Below, one piece after another: positions 34,242-42,287 of a stretch of 64,000 nucleotides of DNA. The stretch spans positions 1,426,001 through 1,490,000 of the forward strand of contig OY970376.1 in the NCBI GenBank assembly GCA_963718755.1, read 5' to 3'. The notes under the pieces are model-generated. The model made no database searches. It was not told the DNA's origin and saw only the letters and a program-made list of their open reading frames with translations. Both the position numbers and the translations under genes were made by a program. The first letter of the stretch is position 1. Each line of letters begins with the position of its first letter. This DNA comes from VRUE01 sp963718755 (GTDB lineage Bacteria > Actinomycetota > Thermoleophilia > Solirubrobacterales > 70-9).

Positions 34242-34433
34242 CTAACAGGCCCAGCAGTTTCCATTGGGCCTCGGTGCGGCTGCCCCGAGCCGGTTGGTCT
34301 CATCCGGCGTCAGCGCGATGCCCTTGCGCACCTTGTCGAGGATCGGGGTGATGTCCTCGCCCTCGGGGACGATGCCCGGGACGATCGGGACCTCGAGGTT
34401 GGACATCTTGATGAACTGCAGCTCTTCGTTCAT
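34242..34433 (-). CDS. Candidate RiPP precursor peptide ending Cys-Trp-Ala-Cys
   Basis: The product is 63 aa. AAAGG lies seven bases before the ATG at 34431-34433. The leader (residues 1-50) is acidic and helical (MNEELQFIKMSNLEV). The C-terminal part after LTPDETNRLG is AAAPRPNGNCWAC. Only two Cys occur, C60 and C63, the last being the final residue. It lies between a radical SAM maturase gene (48 bp gap) and an EpiD-like flavoprotein gene (3 bp gap). A C-x2-C C terminus is also found in the linaridin cypemycin, where it becomes aminovinyl-cysteine. Confidence 0.75.
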   Translation of the reverse strand: MNEELQFIKMSNLEVPIVPGIVPEGEDITPILDKVRKGIALTPDETNRLGAAAPRPNGNCWAC

Positions 34434-34481
34434 GGGTGCACCTTTCTGCGATGGTCTGATGGGTTGGGTCAGGTTCGGGCG

Positions 34482-35834
34482 TCAGTCGATGATTTTCAGC
34501 ACGCGGCGGCCGAACGTCTTCGGGGTCGGACACGGTCGTCGTTCGTTCTCGATCCGCTCCAGCGGACACGCGTTGCCCTGGCAGGAGGGCCCGAACCAGC
34601 ACCCCTGGCAGACGGCGTCCTCCTCGATGCCGGAGCCGGTCCAGAGCGCGAGGCGGTCGAGGTCGAGGTCCATTCTCCCCGCCTCGTCGAGGCGGCCGAC
34701 GTGGTTGTAGTCGGCGTCGAGCGCGACGGTGCACTTGTTGACGGCGCCGTTGGCGCGGATCACGAACGAGTTCGCACGCGCGGCGTAGCAGACGAGCGCG
34801 CCGGGGGCGTAGGCGCCGGCGAGGTCGGTGTTGAGGCCGACCTCGTGCGCGAGCTCGAAAAACTCGACCGCCGTGCGCTGCTTCTCGCGACCGGCGCAGA
34901 GGCTGACGGGCACCTCGTCCGGGTTGGCCCAGATCGCGGCGAAGTCGACCCGCACGCGCGGGTCGCTCGCGAAGCGCTGTCCGAGGAAGCGGATGAAGTC
35001 TGGGATCGCGGGGAGCGAGTCGCGGTCGTAGTTCACGCGCAACGTCAGTGAGAAGACGCGCTGGAGGGCGAGCAGGCGCTCGACGTTGGCGAGGATGCGG
35101 TCGAACGTCCCAGAGTCTCCATCTTCGCTCTCGTGCAGACGGCGGCGTTCGTCGTGCTCCTCCCGCGGGCCGTCGAGCGTGATCTGGAAGCTCGTCACAC
35201 CGCCGTCGAGCAGCTCGCTCGCGATCTCCTCGGTCAGCGAGTAGCCGTTCGTCGTGATGTGGCAGCGAAACCAGCAGTCGTTCTCGACCGCGAGGTCCCG
35301 GATCTTCGGCCCGAGCTCGCGGATGACCTCCAGGCCCTGCAGCGGCTCGCCGCCGAACCAGTGCAACAGCAGCGAGGAGAGCTTCGGCACGCGTGCCCGC
35401 ACGAGGTTCAGGACCCCAGCCCGGACCTTCGGGGTCATCATCCCGATCTTGAAGTCCTCGTAGCAGTAGACGCAGCGGAAGTCGCACTGCTCGGTCGGCA
35501 GCAGGAACAGCTCGAGGTGGTCGGCGCGCGAGGTGGCCAGGCCGCGGACGAGGCGCGCCTGGCGGGCCTCGTCGGCTGACGCGTCGCAGAAGAAGCCGGC
35601 GCTCCGCAGGCCGTCCAGGGCGGCGGGCAGCGTCGCCGTCGCGAAGGGCTCGGAGCGCGCGAGGAAGGCGAACGACTCGTCCGCGAGCGACGGCGGAACC
35701 GTGACCGCGGCCCCGGACAGCGTGTTCACAACGACGAGCGACGTGTCGTCATTGCGCGAGTACATGTTGTACGACGACGCGCGCAACTGCCGCGGGGTGG
35801 ATTCGGCTGGGAGCTGGCTACGATTGACTAACAT
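34482..35834 (-). CDS. Radical SAM/SPASM peptide maturase
   Basis: The product is 450 aa from the ATG at 35832-35834, with AGGAAG four bases upstream. The radical SAM cluster is C117-x3-C121-x2-C124 (CDFRCVYC). The SPASM region has Cys349, 368, 409, 412, 418, 423 and 435 (VCQGCWFGPSCQGNAC) for extra iron-sulfur clusters. Residues 1-100 form a leader-binding-like domain. Such enzymes make thioether or C-C crosslinks on ribosomal peptides. It is the first gene of the minus-strand operon. Confidence 0.88.
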   Translation of the reverse strand: MLVNRSQLPAESTPRQLRASSYNMYSRNDDTSLVVVNTLSGAAVTVPPSLADESFAFLARSEPFATATLPAALDGLRSAGFFCDASADEARQARLVRGLATSRADHLELFLLPTEQCDFRCVYCYEDFKIGMMTPKVRAGVLNLVRARVPKLSSLLLHWFGGEPLQGLEVIRELGPKIRDLAVENDCWFRCHITTNGYSLTEEIASELLDGGVTSFQITLDGPREEHDERRRLHESEDGDSGTFDRILANVERLLALQRVFSLTLRVNYDRDSLPAIPDFIRFLGQRFASDPRVRVDFAAIWANPDEVPVSLCAGREKQRTAVEFFELAHEVGLNTDLAGAYAPGALVCYAARANSFVIRANGAVNKCTVALDADYNHVGRLDEAGRMDLDLDRLALWTGSGIEEDAVCQGCWFGPSCQGNACPLERIENERRPCPTPKTFGRRVLKIID

Positions 35835-35955
35835 AAAGCTTCCTGAGAAGTCGACTCTAGTAGCCCTTAATTGAAAGAGCAAGTCACCGCGCGCCGATCC
35901 GCGTCAGCCGTGGGCGTTGCCGTGATGCGAAAGTTCGGGGATCGCTGACACCTGG

Positions 35956-37080
35956 TTAGACGTCCTTGGAAGCCGGAGGATCTACCTCCTCGGTTCGCAC
36001 GAGCACAAGGCGCGCTTCCGTCACCGGCTGACCCCCATCCGTTGCGTCGAGGACAACCTCAATCTCCTCGCACGATGCGACCTCACTTGCTTCGGGATGG
36101 GCCTGGCAGTGCCACCCCTCGGCATCACGGTTCACCAGGATTGCGTCTGCGTGCTCGGTCGAAACCTCGTATAGATCCGGGTTACGTTGGGAGACCATGT
36201 ACGGGCCTAGGAAGCGCACTGGATGCAGCTCCTCGCGATCGTCGCTCGCCCAGAGCCACTCGCTGCCTTGATCGACGACCCGAAGGTCGAAGTCTTCGCG
36301 GGCGAAGGCGGGGATCCGGCTCAGTACGTCGCGAACCTGCCCTGAGAGTCGGGAGGAGTCATCTTTGGAGACCCGATCGCGGTAAGGGGCAAGAGCCTCG
36401 ATGAGCGCGGAGACGATCGACGCAAATTGGGGGTCGTCCTGAAGAAAGGGATTTGCGGCGAGCTTTTCGAGCCTAGCCAGCACAGCCTGAGTACGGTGCC
36501 AGTGGTCTAGACGTCCTTCCAGCCACACAAGCGTGTTGCCCAGCTGCAAAAAGCAGCCAAGCGGGGGACCGAGATTCCGGCCCTTGGAGAGCAGCATCTC
36601 AGAGACTTCGCGAGCGCGAGCGAAGTCTTCAGGCGGGGTGGTCAGTAACGCAGATTCCTCCGGTCCGAACTGAAGGCCGAGGTTGACACAACAATCGCGT
36701 ATCACGTCCCAGCTTTCGGGCGTCAACTCGATGGGCAGCCTGCTTGCCTCATAGCCGAGAGTGAACCCGTTGTCGGCAGCAGCGTGGCGTAGACGCGCAT
36801 CTCTCTCTGCTTGCTCCGTCAAATCCCGTTGCAAGCCCTCGAGCTGCTCTTCCGCGGCCCTTCTCTCAGGCCCGGCTCGGAGAGTCTCGTCGATGATCAG
36901 ACTGAAGAGCCCGATTAGTGCTCCGCCAAGTACCAGCCCCACGTCCCGGACTCCCCGGGGCATGCCGGGGAGCTCAACGATCGCGACAAGAAGCACTCCG
37001 GCAGCGATACAGGGGATCAGCGTCCTGAGAAGGCGCCCTTTATCACCCTTCGAGGAGTCACCCGCGTACTCCGCCTCCAC
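35956..37080 (-). CDS. Membrane-anchored protein of unknown function
   Basis: The product (374 aa) has two N-terminal helices (IPCIAAGVLLVAIVELPGM; VGLVLGGALIGLFSLII). A predicted coiled coil follows (AEEQLEGLQRDLTEQAERDA) and then a soluble domain of 270 residues with no motif I know. Codon use is less G+C-biased than the neighbours, so it may be acquired. It lies upstream of the RiPP operon on the same strand but is separated by 121 bp. Confidence 0.6.
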   Translation of the reverse strand: MEAEYAGDSSKGDKGRLLRTLIPCIAAGVLLVAIVELPGMPRGVRDVGLVLGGALIGLFSLIIDETLRAGPERRAAEEQLEGLQRDLTEQAERDARLRHAAADNGFTLGYEASRLPIELTPESWDVIRDCCVNLGLQFGPEESALLTTPPEDFARAREVSEMLLSKGRNLGPPLGCFLQLGNTLVWLEGRLDHWHRTQAVLARLEKLAANPFLQDDPQFASIVSALIEALAPYRDRVSKDDSSRLSGQVRDVLSRIPAFAREDFDLRVVDQGSEWLWASDDREELHPVRFLGPYMVSQRNPDLYEVSTEHADAILVNRDAEGWHCQAHPEASEVASCEEIEVVLDATDGGQPVTEARLVLVRTEEVDPPASKDV

Positions 37081-37706
37081 AACAGCAAAGTAATACAGGC
37101 AGAATGATCAGTCAAACGTGAAGCGATGTAACGGCCGCGCCACAGTTCCTTCTCTAGGCGGGTAGGGCAGTGGGAGTGTCTGGAGGACCGCGTCGCTCGG
37201 CCTGCCGAACTCGAGGTCGAGCAAGCCGGCGATGCGCAACCTCGTAGACGCATGGCCGTGCTGGGGTGACAGCGGCGAGTCTCGATCGGCACGTCGTCGG
37301 CGATGACCATCTCGTCAAAGCGCCACCGGGGCTCGGCTACGACGACGTGTCGGTCTTCGTCAACAAGTATGGAGGTGCCTACCTCCAGCTCGGAGCCCAG
37401 GACAGCGAACTGCGCCCCGACGGTTCCCTGACCCCTGACCCCTGACCCCTGACCCCGGTGCCCGGTGCCCGGTGGTCGGTGGTCGTGGCATCGCCATGAA
37501 CCACAACCCACATTTCTACGCCGACGACTCTGTGCTGGAAACCGGCGTGCGGATACACGCCAACGTCGCACTGGACCACCTCACCGGCATCATCCCCGTC
37601 CCCCACTGAGCGGCAATGAGGACGGCGCCCACCGCGTCATCTCTGAGGTCTCCGGCGCCCTCGCCGACATCATGAGCGGTCGCATTTCACCGGCAGAGCC
37701 GCGGCG
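37081..37706. other. Intergenic region with tandem heptamers and no clear gene
   Basis: This 626-bp region contains a block of short tandem repeats at 37424-37486 and several short open frames on both strands. None has a recognisable domain or a clear RBS. One is a 37-codon frame at 37496-37609. The stretch may contain a decayed gene (minus-strand phrase VVAEPRWRFDEMVIADDVP), but I cannot support a call. Confidence 0.4.
37424..37486. repeat. Tandem heptamer repeats
   Basis: CCCTGAC occurs four times in a row (from about 37424). It is followed by two GGTGCCC-like and two GGTGGTC-like units. This short-unit block is prone to slippage. No function is apparent. Confidence 0.6.
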
Positions 37707-39644
37707 TCACCGTAGGGTGTGCGTCACCGTCTTCGACGCCGTGCCGCCGGCGTCGTCACGCGCTTCGCCGGCGATCAGGAGCTTCACCTGGGACAGGGAC
37801 CGCAGGGCTTTGCGCCCTCGTTTCGATAGCGCCAGCGTCACTTTTCCCTCGGCCTCCGCGGCGAGACGAACCGTTTTCGGCGCGAAGACCGGGACGAGCT
37901 TGGTCCGAGTCCCGCCTCGAGCGCGGCGGACCTTGAGCTTCGCTCGGCCGCTCAGCGCCACGCTCGCCACTTCGGTGACGCTCGCGGCGACACGCAGGGT
38001 GCCAGTCCGCATCAGCTTCCTCAGCGACTCTCCTTCGATCCGAAGGGCGAGCGCGATCTTGCGGCGGGGAGGCGGAGGTTTGGTCGCCGCAGCGATCGCA
38101 ATCGCCCCAATCTGCGTGCTCGTATTGCCGCCGGCGTCGACGGCGCTGACCGTCACTGGGTAGGCCCCTGGCGTGGTGTAGACGTGGGAGACGGTGTTGC
38201 CTTTGGCGCCGGATCCGCCGTCGCCAAAAGTCCAGCTCGTCGCGAACGGGAAGACGTCAAATGAGGAAACGCCGAACTTCACCGGCTCGCCCACGGTTCC
38301 CGCCGCGGGGATCTGGAGATCGCTTAACCGCGGCCCGACGAAGTCATAGCCGCTCGCCTGCACGAACGGGCCGTCGTCCCCGTTGCGTCCGAAGACCGCG
38401 ATCGCGTTGCCCGCCGCGTCGAGCGCGACCTCGGGAAATGCGGCGCCTTCTCCCGCGGCCGAAAGGGTGTCCGGTTTAGACCACTCGCCGTCGGGTGGGC
38501 GCACCGCCGCCTGGACCCTGAAGTTGGCGCCGTCGTCGCGGTACCACATCGCTACCGCACCGACCGGGACGTTCATCGCCGCGACCGGGGACGCGCCATC
38601 CTGGCCGGAAGCCGAGAGGTCGTCCGGGTCCGCCCACTCGCCGCCCGCAGGCCGCACCGCCGCCTGGACGATGAAGTTGCTGCCGTTGTAGCGGCGCCAG
38701 ACCGCGCCCGCCTCGCCCGCCTCGTCAATCGCCACATCCGGCTGCCCCGCGTCCTGGCCCGCATCCGAGAGGTCGTCCGGTTCGGCCCACGCGCCGCCCG
38801 CGGGCCGCACAGCGCCCTGGACGGTGTCCGCGCCGTCGAAGCGCGTCCAGACGGAGACCGCCTCGCCCGCATCGTTCATCGCCACGGCTGGCTCTTTCGC
38901 GTCCTGGCCCGCATCCGAGAGGTCGTCCGGTGCAGCCCAATCTTCCTGGCCCGCGGGGCGCACCGCGGCTTGAATGATGTCATTGCTGCCTTCTAGTTTC
39001 CACACCGCGATCGCGTTGCCCGCCGCGTCGATCGCCACATCCGGCGCTTCCAGCGGCGTCACATCTTGGCCTGCCGGGGAGAGGTCGTCAGGTTCGGACC
39101 ACTCGCCGTCCGCGGATCGAACCGCCCCCTGGACGAGTACGTCCCCGTTGTCAAAGGCGGTCCAGACGGCGACCGCTTCGCTCACCGCATCGATTGCCAG
39201 TATGGGCGACCCCGCTGCGGAGATCGAGTCGGACACGTCTTCCGGTTCCGACCATGTGCCGCCGAGCGGGCGTACAGCCGAGCGAACGACGAAGCCGCCG
39301 ATGCCGTCACCGGTGACCCACACCGCGATCGCGTTGCCCGCCGCGTCGATCGCCGCCTGCGACTGTTCGCCTTCTTCGCCCGGGAGGGAGAGGATCTCCG
39401 GCTCGGACCAGTCACCCCCGGCGGGGCGTTCGGTCGCCTCGACGACCTCCTCGCCGCCGACGTGGCGTTCCCAGATCGCGACCGCGCCGCCCGCGGGGTC
39501 GACCGCCACCTGGGGTCGACCGTCGACGACTTCGTTGGAGGCGGAGATGTCCTTTGGCTCCAGCCAGCCCGCCGCCGACGCACTACCGACTGTGGACGAC
39601 AGCATTACGACGACCAGCACGAGCAACATAGCTGGGACCGGCAT
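37707..39644 (-). CDS. Secreted repeat protein with PKD domain
   Basis: The product is 645 aa from the ATG at 39642-39644. It has a signal peptide (MPVPAMLLVLVVVMLSSTVG, then SASA). About eight or nine repeats of 50-55 residues follow, each with VAIDAAGNAIAVW and AAVRPAGGEW phrases and a D-L-S-A-x-G-Q-D linker. A PKD domain with WTFGDGGSGAKG lies near 465-545, then a basic C-terminal region. The repeats could fold as a beta-propeller. It is probably extracellular and adhesive or ligand-binding; the target is unknown. It diverges from a TetR gene. Confidence 0.78.
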   Translation of the reverse strand: MPVPAMLLVLVVVMLSSTVGSASAAGWLEPKDISASNEVVDGRPQVAVDPAGGAVAIWERHVGGEEVVEATERPAGGDWSEPEILSLPGEEGEQSQAAIDAAGNAIAVWVTGDGIGGFVVRSAVRPLGGTWSEPEDVSDSISAAGSPILAIDAVSEAVAVWTAFDNGDVLVQGAVRSADGEWSEPDDLSPAGQDVTPLEAPDVAIDAAGNAIAVWKLEGSNDIIQAAVRPAGQEDWAAPDDLSDAGQDAKEPAVAMNDAGEAVSVWTRFDGADTVQGAVRPAGGAWAEPDDLSDAGQDAGQPDVAIDEAGEAGAVWRRYNGSNFIVQAAVRPAGGEWADPDDLSASGQDGASPVAAMNVPVGAVAMWYRDDGANFRVQAAVRPPDGEWSKPDTLSAAGEGAAFPEVALDAAGNAIAVFGRNGDDGPFVQASGYDFVGPRLSDLQIPAAGTVGEPVKFGVSSFDVFPFATSWTFGDGGSGAKGNTVSHVYTTPGAYPVTVSAVDAGGNTSTQIGAIAIAAATKPPPPRRKIALALRIEGESLRKLMRTGTLRVAASVTEVASVALSGRAKLKVRRARGGTRTKLVPVFAPKTVRLAAEAEGKVTLALSKRGRKALRSLSQVKLLIAGEARDDAGGTASKTVTHTLR

Positions 39645-39665
39645 TCGAACCCGCGACCTTCGAGC
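39631..39665 (-). other. tRNA 3'-end-like sequence over the signal-peptide start
   Basis: On the minus strand this reads AAGGTCGCGGGTTCGAAT then GCCGGTCCCAGC, resembling a T-arm and acceptor 3' strand. The T-stem does not pair (GCGGG against GCCGG), and no 5' tRNA half is found. It is a tRNA-like remnant, not a functional tRNA. Confidence 0.35.
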
Positions 39666-39698
39666 TATTAGCAACGATGACCTCCCTGGCATTGGTCC

Positions 39699-39711
39699 GC
39701 TACACTGTAGC
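39699..39711. promoter_or_regulatory. Candidate TetR operator between divergent genes
   Basis: GCTACACTGTAGC is a perfect 13-bp palindrome with a one-base centre that also contains a TACACT -10-like word. It lies between the TetR start (39788) and the start of the divergent secreted repeat protein gene (39644). It could control both. Confidence 0.45.
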
Positions 39712-39787
39712 ACTTAAAGGAATACGGTGAAGCGTCTAAGGGGATCCGTTTCACGCGATCCGGTCGGTCGGGACTACGGTTCAAACG

Positions 39788-40450
39788 GTGCAGGAGTCGA
39801 AGCCCTCCGGGGGACAGGCGAAGAAACGGCGGCGGCTGTCGCCCGAGGCGATCACCGAGGCGGCGATCCGGTTGGCCGACGCCGAGGGCCTCGAGGGGGT
39901 CTCGATCAGGCGCGTCGCCGCCGAGCTCGACGCCCGGGCGATGAGCCTCTACGACCACTTCGCCAGCAAGCGCGAGCTGCTTGCCTCGATGACCGACGAG
40001 GTGGTGGGGGAGATGCTTGTCTCCCGACCCCTGCCGGAGTCCTGGCGAAAGGCGGTGGCGATCTCCGCCCGAAGGATGTACGCCGCTTATGCCCGTCACC
40101 CCTGGGCGATCTCCGCCGCCGCCGAACGGCTCGGTCCCGGACCCAATGCGATCACGCTCGCCAAGCAGATGGCGCGGGGGGTGGCGACTCTCCCGCTCGA
40201 GCACGGTGATGTCTGGCAGGTGCAGGGGATTGTCAACGACTACGTCATCGGCTACTCGTTTCGAACCGTCGGTACCGTGAACCCAGAGGACATGGAAGCG
40301 GCGATCGCCGCCACCGACGTGGTCGAGTTCCCCGAGCTCGCCGCCCTCCCCGACAACCTCCGCGCCCGCTCCTCAATAGAGCGCTTCGAGCTCGGCCTCG
40401 AGACCGTGCTCGACGGCATCGAACGGCGCTTTCTCGATCAGCCTGGCTGA
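39788..40450 (+). CDS. TetR/AcrR-family regulator with TetR-type C-terminal domain
   Basis: The product (220 aa) starts with GTG. The helix-turn-helix is visible as LSPEAITEAAIRLADAEG, SIRRVAAELDARAMSLYDHF. The C-terminal helices (MYAAYARHPWAISAAAERL; GIVNDYVIGYSFRT) match the TetR_C-type ligand domain. It probably represses itself and the divergent secreted-protein gene through the palindrome at 39699-39711. The ligand is unknown. Confidence 0.88.
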   Translation: MQESKPSGGQAKKRRRLSPEAITEAAIRLADAEGLEGVSIRRVAAELDARAMSLYDHFASKRELLASMTDEVVGEMLVSRPLPESWRKAVAISARRMYAAYARHPWAISAAAERLGPGPNAITLAKQMARGVATLPLEHGDVWQVQGIVNDYVIGYSFRTVGTVNPEDMEAAIAATDVVEFPELAALPDNLRARSSIERFELGLETVLDGIERRFLDQPG

Positions 40451-40494
40451 GAAGCCGTCAGCGGTTCCAACGGCCTGGTGGAGCGAAGCGGGCC

Positions 40495-40524
40495 TCTCTC
40501 GAACCGGAGCGATGGTTCGAGAGA
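40495..40524 (-). terminator. Hairpin beside the outer att repeat
   Basis: TCTCTCGAACC and GGTTCGAGAGA form a perfect 11-bp stem with an eight-base loop, 12 bp outside the att copy at 40536-40580. It may be the original terminator of the tRNA-Ala(CGC) gene, now separated by the inserted element. No T run is seen. Confidence 0.4.
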
Positions 40525-40535
40525 CGGCGTCCTAG

Positions 40536-40580
40536 TGGAGCTAGGCGGATTCGAACCGCCGACCTCCTGGGTGCGATCCA
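40536..40580 (-). repeat. att repeat: copy of tRNA-Ala(CGC) 3' end
   Basis: These 45 bp are identical to 44150-44194, the 3' part of the intact tRNA-Ala(CGC) gene (anticodon stem through A73). The match ends at 40580/44194, where sequences diverge. This is the classic product of site-specific integration into a tRNA 3' end. Confidence 0.85.
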
Positions 40581-40794
40581 AGGCGGTCGCGCAGCGTCGA
40601 AGGCACCAGAAACGGGTTATTACCAGCGCTTTTGAATAAAGGCGCGACGGTGTCGATTCCGCTGAATGCGAACGGATATGCACGGATAGGCAGGGTTTCA
40701 GCCACTTTTGGCCAGAAGTGGCTGAGATCAGGAATGGCCGGTTGGAGTTGTTTGCCGTGCTAGTATTGTCCGACAGAATCGTTAACTTGACTCT

Positions 40795-41079
40795 GTGGAT
40801 CTGAAATGGGCCAGAGCCGCGACCAAGCACCGAATATCGCGTGAACGCTCTCGCTACGTCATCGAGCATTGCGGCCTGCGCTTCGAGCAGGACCCGCCTG
40901 ACGGTTCTCCGGAGAGGGCCAGTTCGCGGCTCGTCTTTCTCGGCGATGACGAGGAGGGGATCGCGCTGGAGGTGATGGCGGTCGAGCTCGAAGAAGACGC
41001 TCTGTTCGTGATTCACGCAATGCCGCTGCGCGACCGCTACCGGAAGCAGTACGAGGAGGCAAAGAGATGGCGAAGGTAA
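40795..41079 (+). CDS. BrnT-like toxin candidate
   Basis: The product (94 aa) starts with GTG. The C-terminal phrase LFVIHAMPLRDRYRKQYEE is typical of small toxin-like proteins of the BrnT/DUF4258 group, with the beta-strand run LEVMAVELEEDA before it. It overlaps the following antitoxin-like gene by 13 bp. RelE-fold toxins of this group cut mRNA. The family call rests on pattern and operon context. Confidence 0.62.
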   Translation: MDLKWARAATKHRISRERSRYVIEHCGLRFEQDPPDGSPERASSRLVFLGDDEEGIALEVMAVELEEDALFVIHAMPLRDRYRKQYEEAKRWRR

Positions 41080-41360
41080 AGAAGGCGACTCGCAAGAACC
41101 CAAGGACCAAGACCGGGACGGAGATCACGCCCGAGATCGCCGACGCCCTCGCCGCCGAGGCCGAGCGCGGCTACGACCTCTCGAAGGCAAAGCGCCGCCG
41201 AGTCGGCCGCCCTTCGCTCGCTGGCGCCGGAGCTTCCCCGCGATTGAGCTTCCGCACGACTCCAGATCTCTATCGAGCGGCCCAAAAGCGCGCCAAAGAA
41301 GAAGGCCGCTCGGTCAGCGATCTCGTGAGAGAGGCAGTCGCCCGTTTCGTGAAGTCATGA
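41067..41360 (+). CDS. Ribbon-helix-helix antitoxin candidate (BrnA-like)
   Basis: The product (97 aa) is Lys-rich at the N terminus. The C-terminal LSFRTTPDLYRAAQKRAKEE followed by GRSVSDLVREAVARFV is a ribbon-helix-helix DNA-binding domain. It is the probable antitoxin and autorepressor of the toxin just upstream. Toxin-before-antitoxin order fits BrnTA. Confidence 0.72.
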   Translation: MAKVKKATRKNPRTKTGTEITPEIADALAAEAERGYDLSKAKRRRVGRPSLAGAGASPRLSFRTTPDLYRAAQKRAKEEGRSVSDLVREAVARFVKS

Positions 41361-41378
41361 CTGTTTTGTCTGTCGGGT

Positions 41379-41816
41379 TCACGGCATTTCATGCACCGGC
41401 TGGGCGAGGACCTCGTCGGCCACCCCATCGAGAAGTCGATAGCGGGAGCGCCAGCCGCCTGCTCCCTCCTGCGGCCCGTAATTGCCGTCGAAAATAAGTT
41501 GCACCGGCGCCGGATTGCCTTTTTCGCGCTCCCATCTAGCCGCGGTGCGGCCGGAATTGCGGTGATAGCTCTTGACGCTCTCGTAGTCGACGCTCAGATG
41601 CTTGGCTACGTCCTCCAGGGAAAAGCCCGGCCCGCGGGTGTCTTCGATGCCTGCTGCCGCTCGATAGAGCCTGCGGCCGCTGGGGCTCAGGTAGTCCGTC
41701 CAATACTCCTCAACGGGATTTCGGCCTGACTCAGGCGAGACCTCGATGCCAGCCTCGCTGTTCAGGGAGACGATAGTTCCCTCCGGCAGGTCTAGCGTGA
41801 TGGTCAGCCTAGGCAT
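41379..41816 (-). CDS. Small protein of unknown function in the tRNA-Ala element
   Basis: The product (145 aa) starts PRLTITLDLPEGTIVSLNS, beta-strand-like. A central helix-turn-helix-like stretch follows (SLEDVAKHLSVDYESVKSY), then RWEREKGNPAPVQLIFDGNYGPQ. I recognise no family. It diverges from the XRE gene, sharing a promoter region with three ACATGCA words. Confidence 0.55.
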   Translation of the reverse strand: MPRLTITLDLPEGTIVSLNSEAGIEVSPESGRNPVEEYWTDYLSPSGRRLYRAAAGIEDTRGPGFSLEDVAKHLSVDYESVKSYHRNSGRTAARWEREKGNPAPVQLIFDGNYGPQEGAGGWRSRYRLLDGVADEVLAQPVHEMP

Positions 41817-41850
41817 ATGTCAATTTTCTCAATTATAGGCTTAGGTATGT

Positions 41851-41894
41851 ACATGCAGCTATTATATATGAGCACATGCAAAGCGCAACATGCA
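41851..41894. promoter_or_regulatory. Three ACATGCA words in a divergent promoter region
   Basis: ACATGCA occurs at 41851, 41874 and 41888 in the A+T-rich gap between the divergent unknown gene and the XRE gene. Spacing is 23 and 14 bp. They may be binding sites for the XRE protein; this is inference from repetition and position. Confidence 0.35.
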
Positions 41895-41954
41895 TGATCC
41901 TGGCCCGTTTGTCCTGTACACCTATGTTCTATTCGCATAAGGGAAGGACACAAC

Positions 41955-42287
41955 ATGGAGCTCTCGGACAAGGAATTCGGCGAGCGGATCCGTCAGCTGA
42001 GAGAGCAGGTAGGCCTAAGTCAAGCTGCTCTCGGAGCCCGGCTCGGCATCGATCAGAGCGGCATCAGTCGTCTCGAGGACGGTTCGCGCACGGTCACTGC
42101 GCGCGAGCTGATCTTGATCGGCGACGTATTTCGGGTGTCGCTGGCACAACTCGTGGAGCCGGGTGGGCAAAAGGTCCCTGCCCTGCTTCGTGCCGGTGCC
42201 GCCGACGGCGAGGACGTCGCGGAGTCCTTGCGGGTCTTCGCGGAGTGCATCGACCAGTACCACGGCGTCAAAGCTCTAGCTGGATGA
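41955..42287 (+). CDS. XRE-family regulator of the ImmA-IrrE/PIN trio
   Basis: The product (110 aa) has a classic Cro/C1 helix-turn-helix: FGERIRQLREQVGLSQAALG, then GISRLEDGSRTVTARELILIG. The stop overlaps the metallopeptidase start (ATGA). In XRE/ImmA-type pairs the protease cleaves the repressor to release control. RBS GGAAGGACACAAC precedes the ATG. Confidence 0.88.
   Translation: MELSDKEFGERIRQLREQVGLSQAALGARLGIDQSGISRLEDGSRTVTARELILIGDVFRVSLAQLVEPGGQKVPALLRAGAADGEDVAESLRVFAECIDQYHGVKALAG

Noticed and set aside
37496..37609. 37-codon plus-strand ORF after the heptamer repeats
   Set aside because: No RBS, no second copy and no family; not enough to call a gene.
38500..39500. Regular repeats that might be CRISPR
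   Set aside because: They are about 165 bp apart, encode protein repeats and are imperfect at DNA level; no spacers.
39631..39717. tRNA gene on the minus strand
   Set aside because: The T-stem does not pair and no D-arm or anticodon arm can be formed.
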